Below, in pieces: positions 28,015-58,696 of a stretch of 64,000 bases of DNA. The DNA is from Lepisosteus oculatus. Taxonomy: Eukaryota; Chordata; Actinopteri; Semionotiformes; Lepisosteidae. The translations under genes were made by a program, and so were the position numbers. Every line of letters begins with the position of its first letter. The stretch's first letter is position 1. The DNA is taken from contig NC_090697.1 of assembly GCF_040954835.1 (NCBI RefSeq), positions 7,762,501 through 7,826,500 of the forward strand, given 5' to 3'. The notes beneath the pieces were generated by a model, which was not told the origin of the DNA, ran no database searches, and saw nothing but the letters and a program-made list of their open reading frames with translations.

Positions 28015-28929
28015 TTTATTTATACAAAACGTGGTTAGTTTTTTAACATGGTAACACATAATTGTAAAATTGAGATATGATCTTCCTTTTAAAGATACAG
28101 TGTTGAAATGTGAAAGTAAGCTTATATCTGTATTTCACAGTTTTTCATACTTGTATTAAAAACACAGTTCCCCTTGTATTATACGGTATGTGCAGTCTGT
28201 AAACTCCACAAGAGACGAGGGAATGCCTAAGGGTTTCACCTATATAGAGGATGTACCAGTTTATTCCAGTATTTACAGTTTCACATGCCTCAAAATACCT
28301 TTTTTCTAAAAGTTCTGTAGATATTTTAGGATTGAAATTGGTTAACAGCAGGTGGGTTAATTCCAGATGGATACGGAGTAAAGCAGTAGTTTAACAGTGG
28401 AATGTTAAAAACATCTAGCAATTAACATTTTTGTTACATTTCAAAATGCAAATTGAACTGAGGTAAAAAATCTGAGAGATTCCAGTAGATAATAGAAATG
28501 ATGCTCCATTTTATAAAAAAAAACCTCTTAAAAAAGGCAGGAGGAAGTGTTCTAACACTAATGCAATCTGCTTTTCAAACGCGGTTCATTATCATTATGA
28601 AGTGAAAGCTACATGCAGGAACCTCATATTAAGTTTATTTTTGACACTTGTTTTAGTGTCAATGGCTGTTTTCGACAAACTTTTTTCCAATACCTCGGTT
28701 TGGTTTTACATTCACACGAGAAGACTACCGAGTGGAAAACGAGGAAGAGGGCACATCGTCTCAGTCGGTTTTCCTGGAATGACCTTTTGATGTGCCGAAG
28801 GCAACCGGCAGGTAAAAATTGTATTTGAACAAAGAATGGGTGCGTTTGTTTTTTTTTATGTATTGCCTTTCTTCTGATGGGAGTTGCCAGCGGATGTTTG
28901 ATGCCACCTGTCGAAAGTCGGGGAGCACG
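28015..28929 (-). other. ANKRD6: ANKRD6 3' UTR (probable)
   Basis: Minus-strand AATAAA signals are at 28634-28639 and 28015-28020, downstream of the ANKRD6 stop. The true end is not determined. Confidence 0.45.
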
Positions 28930-46770
<17,841 letters not shown>

Positions 46771-49700
46771 CTGCAATAAAAAAGGAAATGACAGCGTCAG
46801 CGAGTTTCTAGGCCTAGACATGCACAGAATACTTATATTTACAATGAGGCTTGTCAGATAAGTGTTGACATTCACCGCCTTACAAGAGGTATTCTATTTT
46901 CAATTATGTTGCTCATGTCAAACATTGCGAGTACACACAGGATTAAGTCGAAGGCCGTGATTTAATTATTAAAAACAAAGGCAGACACACTACCCATTCT
47001 AAGCGAGCCGAAGTCAGCTCTGGCCTGGGGTGGAGCACAGCCAGTTCTGCAAGACCAGCGGTATAAATGACTGCACAGCTGTACTCTTCTAGAACCACTT
47101 TCCAAGACGTAGTGAAATCCCCAAACAAGCAGGTGCAAGTGTTTTTGCTCAACACAGCAGGATGGAGTCCTCTCTGTGGCCCAGCCAGGCTGCGCTGAGT
47201 GATGACACCTGGAACCACAGGGCAGATGACTCGCCGGAAGACACTGGCTTTTCCAAAGCCTCCCCCTTGACAAACACGAGTCATGCCAGCGTTCAAAACT
47301 AGCAGGTAAAGAGCAGACTGACTGTCCAAACTGAAAGATGGCCAACGATTTAGGTGGTGAAGGCACATGCTTCCTGCGCATGCTCAAGTGTGCAGTGAAG
47401 TGACATACACTTCTGCTTGTTCCAAGACAGCGACAAAAGCATCGCAAGGCACTTTGTGTAGACATCTTTCTTTCCTTCAGTGTTTTAGGAGGGATGGAGT
47501 TAAAAAGTTCATGATATTAAAACAGAACTAAATAAAAACAGAATTGTTGCATTTCCATAAAAGGAAAATATTGCAAAGACTCCTATTCCTAGTGGAGAAG
47601 AAGCTTCAGTAATAAGAGGGGATGCAATAAAATGGTTCATTCTGTGAATCTCTAAACTGCTAACATCTTTATTATCACTGCTGACTGAAGAAGCACTTTG
47701 TCAATTTATTGATGGCTGGGAAAAAAATCAATTTGCAGCAAAGATGTAGATCTCTGTGTTAAAGGAACTCCTCCTCACATCACCACACATTCACTACCCA
47801 CTGATCGGTGTGACCTACGCAACAATCAGGATAGTGCTGACCACCATCGCTCCATACAGTATCTGTGTTCCACCAGGTCTATCATTTCACATGCCCTGAC
47901 CCACATGAGATGCCTCTCAGTCTGTCTCTCAGCTGTGTAATCCCCAGGATGATCATTTTCATGCAGACTGGGAGCTACCGCCATTCTGCTGCTGTGCAGG
48001 TTCTTTCCTCTGACACACAGATGGACAGGTTGGATGTGATAGTGTGATAATCCTCTCATTCTCAGGACATGGCCTGTCAGTCAGAGCCGGTTTTCTGTGG
48101 ATTGGTCTGCTGATTGTTTAAACAGGACATCTTCTGACAGTAATGCAGCCAGCAACCATGACATGGATTATGCCTGCAGGATATGGACATGACCGTTGGC
48201 TGTTCTTGTTTTAATTAAAAGCAGGTTTCTTCAATGACTGTATTTACATATTCTTAATTAACAAATTCTTGCCATTTTAACTCAACTTAAATGTCAATTT
48301 TCAGAAAAACGTTTTATGAGTAGTACTCAATTAGAAACACATTTTTATAGTTCTGGCAATATAAAAGTGTCTGCCAGGTTTGTCAGTTTAATATATTGAG
48401 GAATTTTCTTTTTATTATATACCCTGATGTTAAGAGCTGTAACTTTAACCAACATCTCAGCATTTTGAGCTCAGCATTTTGTTATCCTAAGGAAAACTCA
48501 ATTAACAAGACAAGCCTGCTATTTAAAATGAAAATAATATCATGTGACCATTATAATAACCAGCTTTTGTAATACCTACAGTAGGCAGTTGTGTTTTTAT
48601 TGTGCATCGCTATATATATACAGGAGAGAATGATAAACCACAGTATTCAAATCACTGCACTCTGCAATTAAATAGAATTACAGTGAAGCTGGAAAAGTGC
48701 TCTGAGATGCCTAGGTGTGCCTAACACTTATTAAGAATGCCTTTTGTTAGTATTTTATTATGCATTATTACATATTGCAGAGGCAATACAGTAGGTTAGC
48801 TTTTCCCATTAGCTGCTGTCAGCTATACTAGCTCTTCAAGTGCAGTAGGCTTTCATGACATTTTGTCAGAGTGGAGGAGGCAAGGAGAAGAACCATTTAC
48901 AACACTAAATCAACTACATTCTGGAAACTGCACTTCAGTGGGGTCAGACTTGCTCCTCTCTTGTGTTAAGTAGTGCACATGTCTTAGCAAAATGATTATT
49001 TGTACAAATCTTTAATTCATCACTAGGTTCCAGAAGTACAAAAGCATGGGAATAGTATTGATACTTAAACTTTTAGTTTTCATATAGGACTTAAAAAAAT
49101 CACCATCACTCAATGTTTTGCAAATAATATTTACCGCATTTCAGCGTTGTCTGGTATTTTGAACTGAAGCAGTGACTACTGTGCTTGAAATGGAGACCCG
49201 CTCTCAGCCTCTACAAATTAAATCACTGCTTCTGCGCTCAGTGAGACTTTAATCAGGGTTTCCACGCAATCAGGCTTTTAACACACAATTCATGGTATCA
49301 ATTAGAAGGATTAATCTGAGAGATTCTGTTTCTGTAATGCTGCCCACAGATTAAGCACAGATCCTAAAACTCTAATCTTTCCACCATCTGACCATGACAA
49401 GCTGTATATCTTAATCTAGGGATCCTGGTATCAAACAACATCTCAGCTAAGGTACTCTTCTTTTCGAGTTTCACGAACACATCCCAACCGAACAGACGTG
49501 ACTTATGACATGAGGGAACACCAGAAAACAAAATCTCTCAGTACATGAAACAGAACAAAACCCAGCAGCCATTTGTGCATATTGACAGAACTGCAAAAAT
49601 CGTTTCTACAGCAGGAGATGATTACTAGTCATAAATTCTTCTCCTGAAAAGTTCAAATATTTGGCCTTGCATGATTATTCTATCATCTATCCAAATGACA

Positions 49701-50149
49701 AAGCTGCCTATAAAAAGCGCTTTAGGAGACAGCTTCTGTAGTCAGATCAATAATTAATCACACGCTGTAATCCACTATAATTACTTGTCATGAAAATGTG
49801 TGATTTTACTGCACCTGGACAGTACCTTCAAGGCTTTCTGAGTAGAGTTGTAAAGTTACTGAATAGCAGGGGGCAATGCCAAATCTTATTCCCCTCTTGG
49901 CTGTGAGACACACATCCACTTTCCTACAGTAGCAAGGAATTGTAATATTCAAGGATGCAGAGTTTATAAAAGAGGGCAAGCCAACTGAGTGAACTTTAGA
50001 AATAAGATAAAACTGACCTTGGATATCCCAGAGCTCATTAGAAACATCTCCAGATTGTCATCTCTTCTTGACAGATGGAGGAAACAAATTACACACTTCA
50101 AAAGCCCTTTGGCCTGTCCTAAATGACGCAATATCTAAACAAACTCATC

Positions 50150-50400
50150 CATGCCGGTCCAGGGCAGGGCAGACACATCCACATTCACTTACACACACGG
50201 GGCAGTTTAGAGACGCTAATTAAACTGAGCAGCCTGTCTGGACTGTGGAACGAACCTGGAGCATGAAGTGAAAATGCATGCAGAGACAGGGGGGACGGTC
50301 AGGGGGAACATGCAAACTCCACCGAAAAGGCATCACAGGTCTGAATCGAACCCAGGACCCTAGAGCTGTAAGATTGCAGTTCTGACCAGCACACCCTGAA
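50150..50400 (-). repeat. Family C tRNA-derived SINE
   Basis: The minus strand contains a box-B-like gggttcgattcagacc, gtggagtttgcatgttccc and a body with agtttaattagcgtctc. It is diverged. Confidence 0.75.
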
Positions 50401-50537
50401 TAAATAATTGCACATTGCTTTATTACTTACACTAAGTTACTGAGCTTGATTTTAAACAGCCTCTCGACGAAAGTAAAAAGGGCCTGAATCATAACTGCTG
50501 TTTCACTGACAGATCAAATAGTTGTGTGAGATACCTG

Positions 50538-50778
50538 CAGTGGATACAAAAAGTCTATTGAGATCGCAGGGTTTTGTAATGTAAAGCCAGAACTCATGTC
50601 AGACATTTTTCAATTTTTCCAAGAGAAAACTTGGAAAAAAAAGTGCTCTTAAATTTTGTTGGTTGCAAGGTCACATTAAAGATGGAAAGATGTCTGACAT
50701 GATCTATCTTGATTTCTGGATTTACATGACAAAAACCTGCAATTTCCATCAGTGTGTGTAGACTTTTTCTATCCACTG
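50538..50778. mobile_element. Tc1/mariner-like MITE, 241 bp
   Basis: Terminal inverted repeats: the left end reads cagtggatacaaaaagtct and the right end, reversed, cagtggatagaaaaagtct. Inverted similarity continues for roughly 100 bases (tgtaa, then catgtcagacat in both arms). There is no transposase. The right flank is TA; the left flank is degraded. It is a non-autonomous DNA transposon. Confidence 0.8.
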
Positions 50779-51505
50779 TATACAACACAAGGTGACACAT
50801 TCTTGTTTTTCCCTTTGAATGGTGTGTGACATTTCAGTATATTAAGATGCTAAATTACCTACTGAAATCTATCAAAACAAATTAATACATGTGGTACAAC
50901 TACATTTTACTTTTGCTTTCAAATTCCCCATACATAAGATCCTTTGATTTCAAAGTAGTCCGGATCTAACATTTACTATACAAGCAGGACCATCAATTAA
51001 TCAGTGAAAGGAACTCCTCATTCTTGCAAGTACTCAGGTATGCTTTCTGTTTTTCCAAGCTGGTCCTTTTCAACACATAGTAAAGACAACTCAGTCTTAG
51101 TGGATTACACAGTCTGCAAACTATGCACCATTCCTTGCTCATTCCCTTGATGGCATCTAGACGCACTGCTCTCAATCTGTATCTTAGTGTGGATAATATA
51201 ACACAGGGCTGGGTGAAGAAAGGCTTACAGCAGAGCCGATCGCAACTACAGCATGAAATCATGAGGCAGCACCCTCTCGATCAGTAAGGGAGTAAGAGCA
51301 GTAACATAATACCGCTAAAATATGAGAAGTGTCATACATTCTAAAAGTTCCCCAGTGGAAGGTGATGATGAATAGACTGCAACGTTAGGTAAGGTGCTAC
51401 AAAAACTAAAATATATTTGCAGAAGATATGCAGGTCTTCTTCATTCAGCTTACCAACTAAGGTATCAGGATAGCACATGTTGCTTATAGAGATAGTTGAC
51501 ACATT

Positions 51506-52070
51506 ATAACAATAATAATAATTGCTTACACTTATATAGCGCTTTTCTGGACACTCCACTCAAAGCGCTTTACAGGTAATGGGGATCCCCTCCACCACCA
51601 CCAGTGTGCAGCCCCACCTGGATGATGTGACAGCAGCCATAGTGCGCCAGTCTGCTCACCACACATCAGCTATCAGTGGGGAGGAGAACAGAGTGATGAA
51701 GCCAGTTCAGAGATGGGGATTATCAGGAGACCATGACTGGTAAAGGTCAGAGGGAGATTTGTCCAGGACACCAGGGTAACACCCCTACTCTTTTCGAGAA
51801 ACGTCCTGGGAGTTTTAATGACCACAGAGAGTCAGGACCTTGGTTTTATGTCTAATCCGAAGGACGGCGCCTTTTTACAGTACAGTGTCCCTGTCACTAT
51901 ACATGGGCATTGGGACCCACACAAGGTGAGCGCCCCCTGCTGGCCCCACTAACACCTCTCCCAGCAGCAGCCTCAGCTTTCCCAGGAGGTCTCCCCTCCA
52001 GGTACTGGCCAGGCTAACACCTGCTGATCTTCAGTGGGCTGGCTGGAGTTGCATGCTGATATGGCTGCTG
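51506..52070 (-). repeat. Family A 5S-derived SINE, full length
   Basis: AATAATAATAATT tail, acttatatagcgcttttctg, body, then a reversed 5S head ending gatatggctgctg. Sense is the minus strand. Confidence 0.9.
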
Positions 52071-54287
52071 GTGAAATCATTCATCTATGTTACAATATCA
52101 TTAATCTACATTAACGTAGTAAAACGGAGCATTGTGGCAAAATGAAGAGATACATAAATGAACTGGGAACGCATACTCACTGACAATGACACTGGTCAGT
52201 GGACTGTCTCATGCAGTGCAAAACATGCAACCCGTTACAGCGGACTTTGGTCCACTGTATAAATACACTTCAAGGAAATGAACCATTATCTCAGTCCCCA
52301 TTGTGCATTTACATAATGACAGCTGGGGCTTTCCTTTTATTTTTGGGCAAACGCAGTCATCCAGTTGAACACACGTGAAGCTCTTCCAGGGATGAGCTTT
52401 AGCTTGTAGAAAAATGAACAGTTAATAAAACGCAGCGAGAAAAAATCTTCTTCTCGCAAAGTGCCTCCGCTCAAAAGTGCTCAGAAGGGCTTACTTTCAG
52501 AAAGCCTGTGATATCCTATTGAATACCTCCACCCAGGCATACAGAGAGACCCACACAAGTGCACACAGGCTGGAGCTCTTCAAGTGCAGCTAGGCAACAG
52601 TGCCTTTGTGAGAGCCGTTTAATAACTCCGTCGACATTACAAATCCCAGCACTAAAAATGCCAAGCTCTCATGGTCTTCAGTGCTTTCTGTGTAGATGCC
52701 ACTAATGACAAGAAATAAAACCCCACAGACCTTTAAATCTGTTGCTGGCAGCCAACGATGTGAAGTGCTGTGCCTTCTGTAATACAGATTCACTCCAAAG
52801 CCACCGACAGCAGACTAGCCGAAAATGCCCAGGAGTGCGACTGCTGGTCCTTATCTTTCATCATACTCACTTTTTTTTCCATTTGTCTGCACTAACAAGG
52901 CAAAGTGGATTGTTAGGCTGGTTTCCTGAGGCGTTCGCTAGGTCGGTAGTATTGCACTTCTTTCTAGACAGAGGTCAGCCTATTAACACCTGAACCTTCT
53001 CCCTTCAACTGCAGTTTGATAAGCTCTGAGAGTAAGACAGAGCTTATCAGGGAAAGTCACCTCTCACATTACATGAGCAGACGCAGACAGACATTCTTCC
53101 TCAGCTGTGCTGTGAACATTTTATTCCGCAGGAAGCATCTAGGGACTTGTGTGGGTGGGATAGCCCTATATGTTGATTACGCCGTTTCACCAGCTTCGTT
53201 TTCTTGAAAATGTGAGCTAGACACAAATCTCACTGAGATGTTTAAATAAGCAATTCAAATCTTAAGTGTTGTGGTACAAATAAAGAAAAAAACAGCAGTG
53301 CCTTAAATCTGGCACTGGGGTGTGACAAAAATATGAGGCAAAGGCTGAGAGGGCAACTTCAGAGCTTTCACAGATGCCAGGCTACCTGTAACACTGGGAG
53401 ATCATAAGTAGAGAACTACATGACATATTGACTGTACACAGTTATCAACTAGTTGTAGATGGGATCTACAGGGATCTACAGTCCCTGTAGATGCTCCACA
53501 TTTAAATTACTTTGCCCTCCTTCTATCATACTATATACATAATAAATTTGTTTAAAGCCTGTTTTAGTTAAAATGCATGCCATCACTGAAGGCAAATGTA
53601 CAGATGAAACAGGCATCCTTAACATCATAAAAATGCACATCATAATAACTAAAAGAAGAATTATTCTTGGCAAAGATAAAACAATTAAATTTTCCTGTTG
53701 CTAATTACAATGACTGTACTCCTGAAGGTGCCTTGAGGTAGTATTTCTTTCGTGAGGCTCTGCCACAGAAACCACTTTCCTCCACTCAGACACACACCCA
53801 GTGCAGTCTCAGCTCATCCCCTTGGCAAAACTCTTTCTGCTCCCGCAAAACACCTGTCATCAAAATAACTAAGCCTTCCATGACACAGTGCCTTTGACAA
53901 GTGAATCACTACTGCTACTCAGCTGAGTGTGTTGCTCATTAAGGGCACTTAGAATTGAGTACTTATCATGACTTTACAATTTTCCTACTATATTTATTGT
54001 TCAATTGATTTTTTTCTTTGCTTTGAATGTGTGGAGTAGGTTGTGTATGTGTAGCCCTGAGTAAATTAATGTCAACTGTTATAATATCAAAATGTGTATG
54101 TTTCAAGAAGTTATATATATATTAATGTGAATATATTCAGGTGAAAAAAGTTATGTTTAACTAACTTGGTTGAAGTTCAAATATGTACTGAACTCAGTAA
54201 ACTGGAGAGGGTCTGAAACTTCATGTCCCAAAAGTCAGAGTCATTTAACACAGCAGTGCTGTGAGGAATCAAGGTGATATACTTAAA

Positions 54288-54563
54288 ACCACTTTATTGG
54301 TCATATACAGTTTCTTGCATTAGGAATTTGTCTTTCCACAGACCCCAGCTTGCTCTCCATGACCCACACAGACAGGGAGAGAAGCTGGGGGTCAGAGCAC
54401 AGGGTCAGCCATTTATACAGCACCCCTGGAGCAGTTGGGGTGAAGGGCCTTGCTCAGGGGCCCAACGGAGTAGGATTCCTCTGTCGGCCACAGGATATGA
54501 ACTGGCAACCTTCCAGCCACAGGCGCGGATCCTCAGACACAGAGCCACTGCTCCGCCCCCACT
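54288..54563 (-). repeat. Family B tRNA-derived SINE
   Basis: Reversed element: actttattggtcatatacag at its 3' end, ggggcccaacggagtagg in the middle, and box-B-like ggttgccagttcatatcc at the head. Confidence 0.85.
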
Positions 54564-57396
54564 TAGCCATCCCACTGGAAAATCGGATGTAATACACAAT
54601 TTGCCATAGTGAAGTATGAGCTAATGTTGAAGGTTGCCTTAATTCTATGAAAACGGAGCGTTCTTTTAGGATTCAGGTCGAACAGTTGACGACAGGTGTG
54701 GAGATCGTGGTGTACGAGGACGAAGCATCCACGTTCGTCCCCTCATCAAAAACTGGATCTGCCGGAGCTCAGCAAAGAGGGAGCAAGTCTGAGGCTGAGA
54801 GGAAACCTGATAACTTACACCTGAGAACGGTCTGGCGCGGGACGTACTGTAGTATATTCTGTTTGTCAGCAGCGCTGTGGGGTTTTTTTGGAACGTCGTT
54901 TTTTTGTGACTCCACATACAGTAGACCACTTTAATACCGTGGATGAGTCTTTGTTTTTGGAAACTGACTTTACTTTCAAGATATTTCTTCCTTGAAGACA
55001 ATTTGTTTAATGCTCCATGATGCTTTGGAAATGGAGCATTTCTTCTCTTAACAAGTGCATCGATGATATTTTCCCTTTGGTTTAACAGACTGAGTGCACT
55101 CTCATGATATTAACATTTTCCAAATGGTTATAACTTTATTCTATTTTGGAAATTTGACTGTGTACAGCATATGGTTTCTATGTGTTTGAAGTTCCAATCT
55201 GAAAAGGAAGAACCAAGTTTATTGTTCAATTTAGTGTATTGTGAAGGGTAGAACTGGGTACACAAACACGACATTTTGTGATCACTGGTAGGAGTACTAT
55301 TGGAATTCCTGAACAGAATCTTTTCAGTTCAGAATCATTTTGGGTGGAGGCACCACTCAGAAGTATAACTTTTTTACAAAAGTAAGTAACTCAAGTGGAC
55401 CACATTAGCAACAATAAGAACCTAGGTCTTGTTTTTAATGTGAATTTAATGTTATACATCTCTGGTTGGGATTACATACGTAACACATAAGTGTCAAAGC
55501 AACAAAAATGTCAAAACTGCTCTAGGGGTCTGAATACTTTTTCAGGGCACCATATAGTATATATGAAAGTCTGAAGCAATATAATGACCCCCACAATTTC
55601 TGGTCATGAGAACCTTTTATATGTTGAGATAACACCGTCTTTCACCTCATTCAAGTCCACAGCTACAGCACTTCACCCATCTCTTATCATAAAAGCATCC
55701 TTTTTCATAATTATATTTCATTTCATTAATGAAAGGTCTGCAATTAGCCAAAATGGAACAACTAAAGAACATGCTGACATTATGTCACATGAGTTTGGTT
55801 TAATGTTTTTAAATCACAAGAAATAAATGTTTCACCCCAAAAAAGCTCAACACCTAAACATCTTCTACAGTATATCATCTAAATAAAACAGATAAGTTAG
55901 TTTATGGGTTAAATTCTGCATTAATACTACATCTAAAATCTTATCAGCATTGATGATCATAACCATGCGCAGGAAACAAAAACGGAAAAAACAAACATAA
56001 CCATAAAATAATAAAATTTATCAACATATTTATGTCACTACAAGCAGCAATACAAAACATTTTGTTTGTTCATTCCTCTGTAAGATTCTTAATCTTCTGT
56101 TTTGCACTGAGGGTAAATTAAAGGGAAAAGTATAAAACAGGAAACCACAGTTGCATTCCATTTCACACTTCCAGTAGGTCTACACAATCACCCTTCAAAC
56201 TGAAATCGCTCTATAAACACTGAGAAGGCACCTACCGCAGTTGGTGCTTTATGCTTTTCATGCATGGCTGAAGACCTGAAGCACAATCCACAGAGAAACA
56301 CACAGAAAGAACTGTTTTCAGAAACAGAAGCTTCCCCTGAGGATAATGTGACATACCAAATAATATCTGGCACCGCAGATAGTCGACTGCCAAAACAATG
56401 GAATAACTAAGAGCAGCATAGCTTTACTTTTTAAACAGGAAGAACAAAAACATTTTCTATCACCACACAAAATAAATGAAATGCAAAACAAGACATTTTA
56501 GCTTCTTTGCCGGACCTTTTTTCATCCCCTTAAATTGGAGCAAACGTCACTCTCATTCTGAAGTCAGGACCAACTTAAGACTCAATAAAAAGACCCTGTT
56601 TCAACATGCTCTCTGATATCATACAGTAGGATTTAACCTTTTCAACACCAGAGCGAGGTTTAAGGTTATACTGTATATCAGCTTGTGTGAACCAGCTCCT
56701 CAAGGATTAGAGCATTATGTAAGAATAAAAGCCCAAAAATCCAGGAGATAGACCCTCATCTATGATACATGATCTGTCACACAAGAAGTGAACAGCAGGT
56801 GTTTGTAGCAAGACAACAAACATCAGATACTTTACTTCTGTAAAGTAACAAGGCAGTAGATGCAGAACCCGGATTATTTTTTTATAATGAATAAAGGAAG
56901 TGGTTCATTGCATGAGTTCCCAGGCAATGGACTCCCACTTTCTTAAAGTGTCACATTGGCTCATATAACACTTTTCCAGAGTCCCAACTATTTGATGTCA
57001 AAACGGCCTTGATGACAATGATCTCTGAAGATCAAGGTTCTTGGCCAAACAATACAACCACATGTAGTTTTTCTGTTTTTATTCTAAAATAGCTTCATGG
57101 AACGAAATGGTGTGCATCCATCCTATTAAGCACCTGAGACCATGCCTGTTCAACAGAAGTCATATCGAATGATGATGGTCAAATCTGTAAAACACGTACA
57201 GCAGCTTTTGCACTTTGTTCTTTCACACAACCCTGTGGGAAACATGCCAGGGCAACACAGGGAGAGGTTGCAAGGTTGTAAGGGGCAGAACAAGAAGAGT
57301 GTCTGAGGTCATGATTACTTCATATAATCCCATGACTTTCTGAAAGAGCAGGGGTGTTAACTCCGGGCTCCTAGTGCAATTCTACTAAGATCAGAT

Positions 57397-57662
57397 CACT
57401 TTATTGGCCATATACAATTTCTTGCAGTAGGAATTTAGTAGGAAGTCTTTTCGCATACCCTAGCTTGCTCTCCATGAGACACACAGACAGGGATAGAAGC
57501 TTGGGGTCAGAGCACAGGGTCAGCCATTGTACAGCACCCCTGGAGCAGCTGGGGCCCAGGGGCCCAACAGAGTAGGATTCCTCTGCCAGCCGCAGGATAA
57601 GAACAATCAGCCTTCCAGCCACAGGCGCAGATCCTCAGCCACAGAGCTACCGCTCTGCCCTG
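57397..57662 (-). repeat. Family B tRNA-derived SINE
   Basis: Reversed element with a small insertion after the 3' end (aatttagtaggaag) and an internal deletion near 57551 (ggggcccaggggcccaac). Confidence 0.85.
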
Positions 57663-58427
57663 TTCTGCCCTCCTCTGGAATCGCACTCTTTCCATTGTAA
57701 ATGTTTCCCTTAATGTATCTGGTGAAGCCATTTCTCACTTTTCCACTTGATCAGCTGCTGGTGTTCAACGGCTACCCTGTACTGTATCTCCCAGCTGGGT
57801 GCAGAACTATGTGGGTCCCTTCCCCTATGCAAAGCACTATGGGACCCTAAAATGCAATATACACTGTATACATGAAATGAACTAGTTTTTGGTATAGATA
57901 TCTAGCATATAAAAATGTAGATATCTACCATTTTGTACCATTCTGGCATCCTTCGGTATGAATATGTAACACTATGATAATGTTTCAGTCATAATAGTCT
58001 CTGCAGGGAGTACGCCCATACTCCAAACCGTCTGGCATTGTCTGTTGTATGCCCATGGCCATGAATCACACACATTCCGAGAAATACTGACGTAAATACC
58101 CATACAAATGTCTGAACAGGTGTGGATACATTCAATGCACTAGTTTCTGTAATGCTGATCAACATACAGTACTTCTTCCACTGAATAATCAGTATGTGAA
58201 TCAACACTAGTCCAAAAGAACCGGACAGAATTCAACAGAATTGAAGCACTGCACCATTACAGTATGCATGCTCTTCTGACAGACAAATATTGATTTAACA
58301 GATTTATTGAACCAGTTTCAGCAGTTAGATGTAGAAGCTGCTATTCTATTGTGTTATTCCGAATTCGAATTCATCCAGATACATACTGTACTATAACCAG
58401 CTACTTCACAGGTTTTATAAGAGATAT

Positions 58428-58696
58428 CACTTTATTAGCCATATACAATTTCTTACATTAGGAATTTATCTTTTCACATACCCCAGCTTGCTCTCCATGA
58501 GACACACAGACAAAGAGAAAAGCTTGGGGTCAGAGTGCAGGGTCAGCCATTTATACAGCACCCCTGAAGCAGTTGGTGTTAAGGGCCTTGCTCAGGGGCC
58601 CAACAGAGTAGGAGTCCTCTGCCGGCTGCAGGATTTTAACCGGCAACCTTCCAGCCACAGGCACAGATCCTTAGCCACAGTGCCACTGCTCCACCC
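58428..58696 (-). repeat. Family B tRNA-derived SINE
   Basis: Reversed element; near-complete, with box-B-like ggttaaaatcc, cttaacaccaactgcttc in the middle and gctaataaagtg at the 3' end. Confidence 0.87.

Noticed and set aside
46943..47465. Two overlapping minus-strand open frames (141 and 167 codons) upstream of the first ANKRD6 coding exon.
   Set aside because: Different frames over the same DNA, Cys/Ser/His-rich with no recognisable motif; no splice evidence linking them to ANKRD6.
55510..55565. ggggtctgaatactttttc and following, resembling a Tc1-like transposon terminus.
   Set aside because: Only one end is visible and no partner inverted repeat was found nearby; not annotated as a feature.
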